Origin: Chrysomallon squamiferum
Taxonomy: Eukaryota > Mollusca > Gastropoda > Neomphalida > Peltospiridae
NCBI GenBank assembly: GCA_012295275.1
Contig: CM022675.1
Span: 14,723,463-14,787,462, forward strand
DNA: 64,000 nucleotides
Direction of reading: 5' to 3'
A model generated the notes under the pieces. That model had not been told where the DNA came from, made no database searches, and was given only the letters and a program-made list of their open reading frames with translations. The translations under genes and the position numbers were made by a program. Positions 45,331-57,455 of this stretch are shown here, piece by piece (position 1 is the stretch's first letter; each line of letters opens with the position of its first letter).

Positions 45331-46260
45331 TGTAGGTTTTGTTAGAACAATAAGTAATGTCTCAGAATTAGCAGAGATATATTTAACATATTTCTGAGTA
45401 TACATGTCAGAGGGTACTATTTGTGATATTCAGATAGGGTAATTTCCATTTTTTGAGATACAGGAGCTTGGCAGAGCCATGCTTGTAAAAGATGCCATAA
45501 GAGATCCAGAAAAATTGGCAACAGGTAAAAATATACTCATTCAGTCAGTTGGGGGAATGTGTACTACCATTCCATTACACCGACTCCTCAATTCATCTCA
45601 CATTTCTGGAGAGATGTTGGTCGGTTTCTTAGATAGCTTACTGAAACTGAAAAAAAATTAACATGCTGATCAGAGCGAGCTGTTGTGAAGCACGTCTATG
45701 ACAGGTACGCTTTCTGACAGGTCAGTGGGTGTGTCTGTTTACTGATGGTGGGTGTAGATATGTTGCTGGGTAATGATCTTTCAGAGAGTTGTTGTGCTAA
45801 ATTTTACAGGTGTTAAATACTCCCATTTTAACCTGTGTTGATAAGTCAAATGATACTTTTCCAGCCTGTGTTACTACTAGGTCTATCACAAGGAAAATCA
45901 GATCAATGGAAAATCCATCAACTAACTTAAATGATACGTTTGTCAAGGATATTTGAGTGAGTAGATGAGATTGATTCAGGTGAAAAGGTTGAATCAGAAT
46001 CTGGTCAAACAGTGATTACTGTTGATCAAACAATGCTCTGCCAAGTTAGACGTCTGTTGATAGTATCCTACAGATTAACTGTGAAGCACAGAGGAGTGAT
46101 CCATCTTTGAAAGAGGTGTGGTGAAAGATGCTGGATTAAAAACAGTCTTTTGAATGAGACTGAATGTTTTTATGTGTATAATGATGTGTTGATGAAGAAA
46201 ACCTTAAATAAAATCATGTCAAGTGAAATGAGAAGTATGAATGTTTTCAAGTTGTAGTAC
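45331..46260 (+). pseudogene. Gmr1-like gypsy pol remnant: protease and linker
   Basis: Protease active-site DTG at 45457-45465 (DTGAWQSH). After a shift, LVKDAIRDPEKLATGKNILI and VGGMCTTIPLHR. The second half, VGVDMLLGNDLSE, is at 45750-45785 beyond a SINE-like insert. The linker (RSITRKIRS-like) leads into integrase. The protease cuts the polyprotein in the virus-like particle. Frameshifts and the insert inactivate it. Confidence 0.8.
45645..45738 (-). mobile_element. 94-bp SINE-like element with target duplication, copy 3
   Basis: Read on the minus strand: starts CAGACACACCC and ends GTTAATTTTTTTTCAGTT. It interrupts the gypsy protease and is flanked by TTACTGA on both sides (45638-45644 and 45739-45745). 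The duplication and the clean split of the protease frame show a real insertion and fix the length at about 94 bp. Confidence 0.75.
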
Positions 46261-47180
46261 CTAGAATAAACCGACAGGAAATACTAAGTTCAAGTCATGA
46301 AAATGTGTTTGTGGGTCATTTGGTGTGAATGAAAATGTATGAATGGATTGCATCAGATTTGTACTGGACAGGAGTGCACCATGACTCCAAGGAATTTGTC
46401 AGAAGTTGTGAGGTGTGTCAGAAAAGTGGGAAACCAAATCAAGTTACTGCCCTGGCATAAAATTGGTACCAATCAGTGGACCTGCTTTTTCAAAAGTACT
46501 AATAGATATTGTGGGACCACTGCCAAGAACTAGCCAGGATAATAGTGATGTCTGAATACTAGGTTCCCAGAGGCAATCCCCTTATGCAAGATGACAGCTA
46601 GTATGGTAGCAAAAGCACCCTCAAAATATTTTACCACGACTGGTTTACCAGATGAAATTCAGTCTGATCAAGGCTCAAACGTCATGTAAAATTGTTTCAG
46701 CAAGTCATGGTTCTTTTAGGAATACATCAGGTTAGGTCTAGTGCATATTACTCTGAGTCAGGGGCCCTGGAAAGATTTCACCAGAGCTTAAAAAGCATGT
46801 TGAGGTGTTATTGCAATGCACATGGTCAAGAATGGGATCAGGGGATACCTTATGTACTATTTGCTGCTAGAGATTCAAAACAAGAATCACTGGGTTTCTC
46901 CCCATTTGATTTATATATGGGCACATTCCCAAAGGTCCCCTAAATTTAGTAAAAAAATAACTGGTTACAAGAAAATAGCTCAGACAATCTTCTGAACTAT
47001 GTAGCTAAAATAAAAGACAGGTTATGGCAGGCGACTCAGTTAGCCCAAAAACATTCAGTGAAAGCTCAGGCTGTGGAAGTTAACCAGACGGAAATGTCTG
47101 TTCATCAGCCAGGTGAAAAGTCCGACATTCGGCTGGCTAACAGTGAAATTGTTTCCAACTTGGACCAGAAATTACATCAC
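46261..47180 (+). pseudogene. Gmr1-like gypsy integrase remnant
   Basis: Zinc-binding part near 46350-46440 (SEVVRCVRKVGNQIK, the C-x2-C pair of the HHCC finger reads CEVCQ-like in the other frame). The core includes RFPEAIPLCK (about 46565), EIQSDQGSN (catalytic Asp, about 46655) and, after a shift, SSAYYSESGALERFHQSLKS with the catalytic Glu at about 46767, then GIPYVLFAARDSKQESLGFS. The C-terminal part LLNYVAKIKDRLWQATQLAQ is near 46995. It inserts element DNA into the genome. It precedes reverse transcriptase, as in Gmr1 elements. Confidence 0.85.
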
Positions 47181-47880
47181 CTCTAAAGTGAGAGACAAAA
47201 TGTCTTGAAACAGGTGATTTTGGAGTTCCCTGAATTGTTTCCTGATGCACCCAGTATGACTGACGTCATCACTCAGGATGTGGAAATAAAAGATGTACCT
47301 CCAATAAGCAACACCCCTACAGAATGAATTCACATAAAAGGGCCATAATGAAGTCAGAGATTGAGTACATGCTTGAGCTTAACATCACTGAACTGTCATG
47401 AAGTGAGTGGTCACATCCATGTATCTTGGTTCCAAAGCCAGATGGAAGCCACCGGTTACATGCCGATTTGTGCAAAAAATTAATCAGCTGATTAAAGCAG
47501 ATTCCTACCCTTTGCCAAGACTAGACAACTGTATCAACAGCATTGGAAATGCCAAATACATCATCAAATTGGATTTGTTAAAAGGATATTTCCTGATTCC
47601 TTTGACTGACCAAACTAAACAGATTTTAGCTATTGTAATGCCTGATGGATTGTACCAGTTTTGTGCTAAGCTATTCGGTTTGAAGACAGCCACTGGAGCA
47701 TTCCAAAGATTAATGAACCATGTGCTTGTGGATTTGCCAAATGTCTGTGTATACCTGAATGATCTTGTCCTGGCAAATGACACTTGACATGACCACATAA
47801 ACGACTTAAGAGGACTGACTTTTGCTTGACTTTGAGAGGCTAAGCTGACTTAACCTCGCCAAATGTCAGTTTAGCCAACC
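47181..47880 (+). pseudogene. Gmr1-like gypsy reverse transcriptase remnant
   Basis: Follows integrase directly. The linker LEFPELFPDAPSMTDVITQD and HPYRMNSHKRAI-like block lead into the RT fingers. The open part 47407-47787 shows INQLIKADSYPLPRLDNCI, YIIKLDLLKGYFLIPLT and AFQRLMNHVLVDLP. The active-site YxDD reads YLND (47752-47763), an Asp to Asn change at the first catalytic position of the motif, so the enzyme would be dead even apart from the stops. Confidence 0.88.
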
Positions 47881-48523
47881 TCAGGTGACATTTCTAGGAC
47901 ATGTAGTTGGCCTTGGAAGACTGGCACCAACAACTGCTACTCGAAAAGAAGTGAGACGTTTCCTCAGTATGACAGGTTATTATCGTCATTTCTGCCCAAA
48001 TTTTGCGACTGTTGCTGCACCTGTAACAGCTATGTTACAGAAGGGTAACAAATTTGACTGGACAGAAGAGTGTTCTCAAGCCTTCCAGGAATGAAAGAAC
48101 ATGCTATGTTCAACACCAGTAATGGCAGCACCCAATCACCAGCAGTCATTCAAGCTGGCTGTAGATGCTAGTGATGTTGGTTCCGGGGCAGTGCTATTTC
48201 AACAAGATCACAGTGGGATAGACCATCCAGTCAGGGTTTTTTCAAGAAAATTTAATAAGGATAACTTAATTATTCGACTGTTGATAAGGAAGCTCTTGGA
48301 TTGATTGAAGCCTTGAAACATTTTCAAGTATATGTGAAATCTGAACTTCACCCAGTAACTGTCTATAAGGACCGACCACAATCTACTTACTGTCATTCAT
48401 TGCATGAAGGAAACTAATCTGTGAATTTTACACTGGAGTTTGATGCTACTGGAATAGCCAGTTACCATAAAGCATATTGCTGGGACTAACAACACCATTG
48501 TGGATGCTCTTTCCAGAATGTAA
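47881..48523 (+). pseudogene. Gmr1-like gypsy RNase H remnant, end of pol
   Basis: Connection block FLSMTGYYRHFCPNFATVAA at 47960-48020, then the RNase H start FKLAVDASDVGSGAVLFQQD near 48150 with the first catalytic Asp. A frameshift follows, then KEALGLIEALKHFQVYV. The closing block reads NNTIVDALSRM and stops at 48521-48523. It closes the pol reading frame; nothing but LTR sequence follows. Confidence 0.85.
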
Positions 48524-48905
48524 TGTTGTTTTACCTTGCTTGTGTCTCTTGTTTAGAGCTATGGACTTGAAGATGTCTACTGATCAACCCATGGCAAACC
48601 AGGGAAATAATATCTTACTGAAGCTGAGACATCTATAATGTTACTCTTCTTATTTTATGTATTGTTTGACAAAAAGTTTCATATGCATTCATGTCATTGT
48701 CTCACAAAAACTTTCACATGTATAATATGTAACCACATTTGTTACTTCAATCACATCTGCTTCTGTTATTTTTGACTATGGAATTGAAATTACGTAACTT
48801 TAATTGTAACTACAATCACATCTGCTCTAGTTAATGTTTCTGCCAATTTTTCAACTCCATGGTGTTGTTATAAAAAGGCTGGCATTTTTTTGATTAAGGA
48901 GAGTG
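48524..48905 (+). repeat. 3' LTR region of the gypsy element
   Basis: Starts right after pol. The part 48768-48898 matches the LTR fragment at 40785-40917, including TTATAAAAAGGCTGGCATTT. The ends of the LTR cannot be fixed because the other copy is truncated. Confidence 0.6.
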
Positions 48906-49021
48906 AAGGAAAAGGCCAAACAACAGTTAGTCAAGTGGGTAATCCAGTGTTTTTGAATGACATTGTATTTACAGACAAAGGTATGGTAAGCAATTGTCTG
49001 TTCTTATTCTTATAATTAAGG

Positions 49022-49650
49022 AGAGCGAAGTTTATTACCACTACCACAACAACATACATGTGGTCAATGTCTGACAACAATAAATATAGGTATCACTAGT
49101 GTTTTACACTACAACAACAGACATGCAGTCATTCTCTGACAAAGATATATATAGGTATTGCTTGTGCTTTACCACTACAACAGCAGCAGACCACAACACC
49201 ACAACAACAGCATACACATAGTTAATGTCCGACAACAATACATTTTCTTATCACTAGTGCTTTACCACTTCAACAACAGGTGCCATGTAGTCAGTGTTTG
49301 ACAATAAATATGTGTATCGCCACCAAAGCAACATGTGACATGGCCAGTGTCTGACAAGAACTATGATGGTAATCATTAGTGTTCTACCACTATTACAAAC
49401 AGTGAAACACTGTCAGTATTTGACACAGCAATTAAAAAGGTAATTGCTAGTGTCTTACCAATGTAACAACAGGTGAGATGTGGCCAATGTCTGATGCTGA
49501 GTGAACTGGTTATCCATGCAACAATTTTTGCATTGAGAAGAATTAAAATATCACTACTGCTTGACAAGAACAATGTCTGACAGTGATTAAAAGAGCTATC
49601 ACTAGTGCTGGCCATTAGAAGAACATGTGACCAAGGTCTGGCAAAATCCA
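49022..49650 (+). repeat. degenerate tandem repeat of about 80 bp
   Basis: About eight diverged units, each with ACCACTACAACAACAG, then CATGTGGTCAATGTCTGACA and ATAGGTATCACTAGTGCTTT. Units differ by many substitutions and small indels. It begins just after the gypsy LTR, near a short repeated phrase ATTAAGGAGAGTGAAG (48893, 49015). Confidence 0.75.
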
Positions 49651-52600
49651 TTGAAACCTACAATACCCTGAAGAAGACTTCTGAAACAGTCTGCTCTTTG
49701 CTTCCCACATTGAAGCAGGCTCTCAAAAGATCACTTTTCAAACATGTCTGAAATGAACTTCAACTTCTGCCACATTTATATTCAAATGACCACATACTGT
49801 AATAAATTAATGTAAGTACTATTACAATATAATTTGTAATCAATCCTTTTTTTTTGTCTGTTTTCTTTCTTGATGTAAAGTGGTTTGAGCCTACTCTGTG
49901 GAGCAACAGGCACTACTGTTGCTAATGCTGCAGAAAACTGCAAAGTGGAGTTTACAAACTTTCAACAATTCCATGAATCAAAGATGAAACTGACTTAGAC
50001 TGAACTGACAGAGCAGAGTGTTACTGTAAGTTTGACACTTTAAACTGGTTATTCTACTGTCGACACTGCTACAACAGGTAACATGCATTTAATAAAGATG
50101 AATAAACTGCAGTTGCAGATCCAGTGTGGGTGAATAGTGTGGCTAGCAACCCTTTCTGAGAATTGTTTGTTTTTGTTTTTAATGTTCATCCCAAACATGT
50201 ACAGATTATTCCTTATTTGATATATAGCAAATGACATGTGTGATTAAACTGAGCATTCCTCATGTTTGGTGCTAGAAATTCTGAAACCTAGCAGGTATCT
50301 CTCATATCAGGTATTTTATTACTTTTATCAAGGGAAGATTTTATGATATAAGAATCATTCCACCAATCTGCATACAAATATGAAGGTATCTGAATATTCT
50401 ACAAATGTGCTACACAAAAATGAAGATGCCTTCATTTATTCTACAAATCAACCACGTAAATATGAAATATATGAATACTTTAAACTCAAAAAGATATTTT
50501 ATTATTATTATTTTACTTTTTTTTCTGCATTAAATTTACCAGCAAATAATCTTTTATCCCTGTAAAACATATCACATAATCTTATATAAAGCTATTATGG
50601 CAAAGTGTATTGGCCAAATAAAAAAAAAAATTTGTTGCATAAAAAGGAATATTGATCTTTGACCTATCATATTTCATGGTTGTACTCTAACCAGTAAGTG
50701 TAACACATGACAAAAAGAATAAAGAAAAAAGCTGAAGAAATTTACAGAGATGAATTTGGATTATTATTTAGGGATATTACGCAAGCTACTTCAAACTGTT
50801 CTCTGGGAAAACAGTAGAGGCCCTTTACTGAAATCCCAGGACACAGAATTAAAATAGACAAGTAAATATCTGATGAAAAATTAAATTAATAAAATAACCA
50901 TGAAATAGTTTATAAAAAATATAAATAAAATAAAATGAAATAAAAATTAAAATATTTTAAAACATAAAATAAAAAATCATCAACATTCACAGAGATATTA
51001 GAAAGAAGAAATGTCATTTTGTTTTCTTGTATTGTTGTTCTTTCTTTTTTTTTTTTTTTTTTTTAAATATTGAATTTAAATGTTGTTTATATGGCAGATA
51101 GATGTGAACAAAATCCTGCATACAATATGAAATATCTGGATGATGGTCCATTATTGTTCAACTGAACAAGATAAATATTTTGAAACTGGATATAAATTAT
51201 TTTATCTATGTTTATAATATATCTGTTTTACACACAGATGAAGAATGGGTTGTTGATCAATATAAACTTTTATAAAATTCAGAATGTTTCTCCCACCTGT
51301 ATCAACTACCAAGTATAAATCCCATGAAAAGTTCATTTTTATAATTCTATAAAATCAACTTAGCATCCCCTCCATTGAGGTGGGCTTTCATCATCTAACA
51401 GAAAATAGTTAACTAATGATAAACATAACCCTGTTATAATTCAAAATATAATACATATTAAAACTGTGACCAAAAAAATATCAGGATCTTTACAATAAAA
51501 ACATTGCTGAAGATTTAGGTCAGTTAAAAATAATGAGGATTAAATAAAATTATTTCCTATGCAAGACCCCTCAAAAATACAAAAGGTAATACAGGTTCCT
51601 AAGCTAAATGTCAAATAACTAACTAGCCACTGGCTATCATCCAGGGCAAGGAAATCTTAGAACAGTCTGCATTCTGACACACTGGTAATTAAATTAAGAT
51701 AAAAATGCAGTTCATGTCAAAAACTACATTTAAATATACTGAATTTTTTAGATAATTTTAATAAAAGGATTTTTCTCTTTAAAGACTTTTTTTTAGTATT
51801 CTTTTTAAACTTGTATGTGCATGTGTTTGCTTGTTTGATATTAATAGTTGTAACTGATCTGCTAAGACATTTTACTTCAAACAGAACAGCAAAAACCATG
51901 ATATTTAATTAATGTGGAACTGAATACTGTATGTGAGTAAAATAAACAGTTGCAATTAAAAACAGCACTAACTGTATAAGAGAACTTTCACAGATTTACA
52001 AACTAACTTTTAGCAACTTGTCAACTGTACATTAACTGACAGTTTTCCATTAGATTAATAATTATTGTTTATTTTATATTTATTATTATATTATAGTAAA
52101 GAAAAGCAAAACAAAAAACCCACCTGAAAAAATATATTCTTATGATTGGTGGATTGGTGAAAATATTTAACCATGTATGATAAATTGGATATATCATGTC
52201 AAAAAAATCAATGAAAAAATAAAAAGGACAAAATATGAGAAAAACAAATACTTTTTAGGGATTTCCAGATATTAAAAACCATGAATTGCGTTAAAAACAT
52301 GACTCCACATGTTCATTTAAGGAAAATCAAGTGATTCTGAGGTGTCAAAAGAAGAGTAAACTTGAAGTAACAATACTATTATTATAAAATTACTGTTCTA
52401 ACAAAAATATATTTGTTCACTTACTGAGATCATACAGAAATGTATCAGCAAACCTCAAGTCACAAGTTTTGGTAATGTCTTTTCTTCAACATTTCATTCC
52501 TGCATTCTCTCTCTAAATGCATTCTTTTTTGTTGACAGCTTTCAAATGATTAATCCATGAAATCTTCTAGTAAAAAGAAAAATATTCTTCTTGTAATTAT

Positions 52601-52910
52601 TAAAGAAATTACAACAAATAATTATAAAATTAAAATATAAATAAATTAAAAGCATTATTCCATCTTCTTTAAAATGAAATAGAAGGAAAAGAAGAAATGT
52701 TTTAAAAAAAAAAATATTAACTGAATGGTAGATATCTTTTTTTAAGTATTACTGACTTTATTCAATTACCCAGTAATTATTCATTTTATTTCATTATAAT
52801 TTTGTAATGCTGTTAACCATATTATCATAGTCCAGCTTGAAAATTTTGTTTTACGATTTTAATATATAATAAAAATAGAAATCGTATGTTGTTATACGAC
52901 TTACTCATGA
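49651..52910. other. AT-rich spacer
   Basis: Low-complexity AT-rich DNA with an A tract near 50620 and a T tract at 51046-51064. A minus-strand open stretch near 52565-52440 is protein-like (MHLERECRNEMLKKRHYQ) but isolated. Confidence 0.4.
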
Positions 52911-53012
52911 CAGAGCCTGTGCAGTGTTAAACCTGCATTTCCAGAAGCTTTCATCAGTCATTTCTTCATTTTTCAGCTCAGAAGTGTTTTTTTTTATTTC
53001 TGCATTTAGGCT
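52911..53012 (-). CDS. candidate decayed exon, unidentified
   Basis: Minus strand, between an acceptor (ATGTTTTTAG) and a consensus donor (GA|GTAAGT). The frame reads SELKNEEMTDESFWKCRFNT then AQALS and meets TGA at the donor, possibly from CGA. The family is not recognised. It may be part of a lost minus-strand gene together with the candidate at 57.3 kb. Confidence 0.25.
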
Positions 53013-53917
53013 AAAAACATAAATAAATCAATTAGTTATAAAATGTTCATTTGAAGTAAATGTTTTCAATTATACATGTAAAGTTTAGACCAAAGTTATA
53101 CTGCTCAACAAAAAGTGCCAAAACCTGATTATAATTACACTATAAAATCTTTAGGATGATGAACTGATATTTTAGGATACAGTATCATTCACTAGTCAGT
53201 TTTTCTAAACTCAGTAATTACTTAGTTTAAACTAAAATTCAGAAAATCTGAAGATACAATAACAAAATACAAAATGGCCAATTACTTGAAATTTAGACAA
53301 TATTTCAAAATTAAAAACTGCTGTCCATCTTGTAACATTGACAAAATAATGATAGTAATACTGAAAAGGGAAAAGATCTAAAGTAATAATATAATATGCC
53401 AAACAATCTTTCTGAATTACATAGAATTAAGTATGATATTTTTTAGGAATTCCTATTGACAAAAAAAAAAGTATGATTATTAGCAAAGTACAAATTTTAA
53501 TTAATTGTAATTAATAGCATATACATTTACCTACAATTACGAATATTTTCATATTTTTCAAAATATGTTTTCTTAAAACTGACTTGTCAGTTCAACTGTC
53601 ACTTTGAAAATGAACAATGACAACTCACCATGCCAAGCCTTAGGTCTCTCTGGAGATCTACTTAAGCTTCACTAATTACATTTCAAGCTGTATCAAACAG
53701 TGGCCCATTTTGAACATTTTTTTAATTTGTTTGTTTGTTTATTTTTGCTATTATTTATTTATTTATTTATTGTCCGTTTGTTTGTGTGCGTGAGTTCTAT
53801 TTATTATTATTATTTCTTTTTTTTAGTTCCTTGTGTCACTGATTGTTCAACACTGAAAAACACATTATCACCTTGTTTACCTTGCTGTAACTTTAAAAAG
53901 AATTAAAAAAATAAAAA

Positions 53918-53949
<32 letters not shown>

Positions 53950-54180
53950 GAAATGTATTTACCCATTTAATTTCATTCAGTTCAAAACTGTCAAGACACA
54001 TGCTATATTTTCTGGTAATTTCTGCCATTTTTAGTGAAAAGTGCGCTGTCTGATACTCCTCCATTATTAGCAATAAAGTAATTGACTACAGGCGCAGTAA
54101 AAATGGTCAACACTTTGAAAGTTCTGACTATCACTAGTCTTTTTTTTTTCTTTTCTTTTTTTTAATAAGTATAATAATTT
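53013..54180. other. AT-rich spacer with (AAT)n
   Basis: Holds an (AAT)n run at 53919-53949 and TTTA repeats near 53750. A minus-strand stretch at 53695-53630 ends at a GTGAGT donor but is too broken to call. Confidence 0.4.
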
Positions 54181-54183
54181 AAA

Positions 54184-54194
54184 TAATAATAATA

Positions 54195-54256
<62 letters not shown>
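54184..54256. repeat. (AAT)n microsatellite
   Basis: Nearly perfect AAT/ATA triplet run of about 70 bp. Confidence 0.95.
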
Positions 54257-54257
<1 letters not shown>

Positions 54258-54289
54258 GAAATAAATAGATAAAATAATTAAAAAAGAAA

Positions 54290-55660
54290 GAAACACAGAC
54301 AGCACCAGGCACACAAAACAAACACATACAACATCAGACACAAAATACAGACACATTTGGTGCCTGTGTGGTGTGCACAAAACTGAGGAACACAAAACAA
54401 TACCTGTTTAACAGACAGCACATGAAACATGTCACACACAACACACCCATAGAATCCAAAAACACCACACAGACACAACACAGAGACACACACCAGACAC
54501 AACACAGAGACACACATCACACAAGACACAAAGGGCAAACATGTGGCAACAACAAACATACAGTAAGCACAATACACACAGCATATAGGACAATACACAC
54601 AGCATATAGGACAATACACACAGCATATAGGACAAAACACACAGCATATAGGACAATACACACAGCATATAGGACAAAACACACAGAATATAGGACAATA
54701 CACACAGCATACAGGACAAAACACACAGCATATAGGACAAAACACACAGCACAGCATATAGGACAAAACACACAGCACAGCATATAGGACAATACACATG
54801 AACATCACACCAGAGCAACATACTACATGACACAAAACACATGAAACATCACACCAGAGCAACATACTACATGACACAAAACACATGAAACATCACACCA
54901 GGACAACATACTACATGACACAAAACACATGAAACATCACACCAGAGCAACATACAACATGACACAAAACATGAACATCACACCAAAACATACAACATGA
55001 CACAAAACATGAAACATCACACCACAGCAACATACTACATGACACAAAACATGAACATCACACCACAGCAACATACTACATGACACAAAACATGAACATC
55101 ACACCACAGCAACATACTACATGACACAAAACATGAAACATCACAAAAACATACTACATGACACAAAACATGAAACATCACACCAGAGCAACATACTACA
55201 TGACACAAAACATGAAACATCACACCAGAGCAACATACTACATGACACAAAACACATGAAACATCACACCAGAGCAACATACTACATGACACAAAACACA
55301 TGAAACATCACACCAGAGCAACATACTACATGACACAAAACACATGAAACATCACACCAGAGCAACATACAACATGACACAAAACATGAACATCACACCA
55401 CAGCAACATACAACATGACACAAAACATGAAACATCACACCACAGCAACATACTACATGACACAAAACATGAACATCACACCACAGCAACATACTACATG
55501 ACACAAAACATGAACATCACACCAGAGCAACATACTACATGACACAAAACATGAAACATCACACCAGAGCAACATACTACATGACACAAATCTCTCACAT
55601 AAAACAAACACACTCATAAACATACATACACTACATACCACAGCAAACACAAAACAGTAA
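54290..55660 (+). repeat. A+C-skewed minisatellite array 2 with 21-bp and 40-46-bp units
   Basis: At 54580-54795 a 21-bp unit (GCATATAGGACAATACACACA) recurs about ten times. At 54796-55590 a unit of 38-46 bp recurs about eighteen times, built of CATCACACCAGAGCAACATA, then CTACATGACACAAAACA and (CA)TGAA. Length varies by loss of a few bases. The plus strand is nearly free of G and T. The phrase TTTGGTGCCTGTGTGG at 54357-54372 is the shared core found in the other arrays. Long open frames on both strands come from the repeats and are not genes. Confidence 0.9.
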
Positions 55661-56880
55661 CAGCACAGGGGACACAAAACACACACACATACCACATCAT
55701 GAACATAACACAAGCATGCAAGAACTACAAACATAGAAAACTGCATACATTACACACACCATCCAGGACAAGACACACAACATTGAAAGCAACACATCAT
55801 CAGATACATGTCACATCATACAAAACACAAAACTCTCACACAAAGAGACTGGAACAAAAACAAGTCAGAAAACAAATACACAAGAACAACAAACTTGTAC
55901 AATATATCCATTAGACAGAAGACACTGGACAAAAAACACAAACATACAATAACAAGAAACATGTACAATATAAACATTACACAGACCAGACAGGAGACGG
56001 GACAGATAAACTTCACAACATGCAGCAAACATAGCACATAGCAAAACTCAACATGCAGACTAGCCACCAGACTGTACAGTGGGATCTGCCCTGTGTTGTG
56101 TTTTGTTTTGTGTAGGTGACACATGTTGCATTTGGTGCTTGTATGGTGTGTACAAAAACACATCACAGATAGCCCATCATACAGGACATGATATACAACA
56201 TACACATAATACAACATACACATAATACAACACACTTACACAAGACAGAAACTACACACACCATACAGGACAAGTTATACAAAAAACACACCACAACACA
56301 ATACACATCATACAAAATAGACATGCACTATACTGGTAACAAGATACAGAGATACAGACAACACTGGAATCAAAGAATACACAAGGAACAAGAAGAAAAA
56401 TAAAGAAGATTCACATTACACACACTACAGAGGACAAGGCACACAAAATAAAGCACCACATACATATACATCGCACTGGACTGAAAACACACAGACATCC
56501 AGCAGACATCCAAAGCACACAGAACAACACACCCAGGATACTGCATATAAAACAATGGTGATGGCAATATACCCAGACAACAGTATAAGAGATATACCCA
56601 ACACAGCAAACAAAATAAAACAAAACTACAGACCACACTGGACATCACACACACATGCACATGCACACACACACACATGCACACACACATGTGCACACAC
56701 ACACACTGTACAGCACAAGGGAGGATTAGAAATGGTGCATACACACCACATGACACAGTTCTCATACCATATGACACAGTTCTCACTCAACATGACACAG
56801 TTCTCATACCATATGACACAGTTCTCACTCAACATGACACAGTTCTCACTCAACACAGAACACTTCACAACAACAATCAA
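55661..56880 (+). repeat. A+C-skewed minisatellite array 3 with core
   Basis: Continues the A+C skew. The shared core lies at about 56050-56190 (ACATGTTGCATTTGGTGCTT). At 56745-56855 a 20-23-bp unit, ATGACACAGTTCTCA, recurs six times. A (CA)-rich stretch lies at 56647-56706. Confidence 0.85.
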
Positions 56881-57327
56881 AACATTCATACATCATGTAT
56901 TAAAAGTACAACACTTTGCTTTCTCATGTTTACTTCAGTGAACAAAATAATGAAAATAACAGTGGAACAGTTTCATTGTTGTTTAACTTATTTCATACAA
57001 AAATGTTACCTTTAAGGACACAAGTCTGGATATGTTAGATCAAGTAGTACACATCACTTAATATAATTAGATAATAGGGCTGACATTATTAGTTTATTAT
57101 AACCATAATCAAAATTGATTCTCACTATCAAACAAACTTGAGAACAGTGACTGTCTGCAAAGCAATAGAAGTAACATATTATATATGACAATACACTGTA
57201 TATACCAATCAATATATATATAGATAGATATTATAAAGAGTTTTGACTAACAGCATAAGGATGATAGCTGAATTTTGAAAATTAGCAGAAGTATTAATAG
57301 AAATATTTTAAAATAGCTTCACTTACC
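56881..57327. other. AT-rich spacer
   Basis: No feature recognised. Confidence 0.4.
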
Positions 57328-57455
57328 TCTTTCTTGTTGAAGTACACAACACTTTATGATGCTTATTGTTCTTCTTCATTCTTTGATGCTCATTCACTGG
57401 TCAGCTTCCAGTCTAAGTATCTCAGTCTAGGGTATACATTTCCTGATTATGGGGA
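57328..57455 (-). CDS. candidate decayed exon, unidentified (weak COMM-like motif)
   Basis: Minus strand. A consensus donor, GAAAGAG|GTAAGTG, ends it at 57328. Upstream an acceptor-like CAG is near 57456. One frame reads NVYPRLRYLDWKLTSE followed by stops and VVYFNKKE. The YPxLxxLDWKL phrase recalls COMM-domain proteins, but the match is short and the frame has three stops, so this is a guess. Confidence 0.25.

Noticed and set aside
54278-54886. 202-codon minus-strand cysteine/valine-rich open frame
   Set aside because: It is the complement of A+C-only minisatellites; lack of stops follows from composition.
54580-55590. CRISPR-like array
   Set aside because: Units are contiguous and alike with no unique spacers, in eukaryotic DNA; these are minisatellites.
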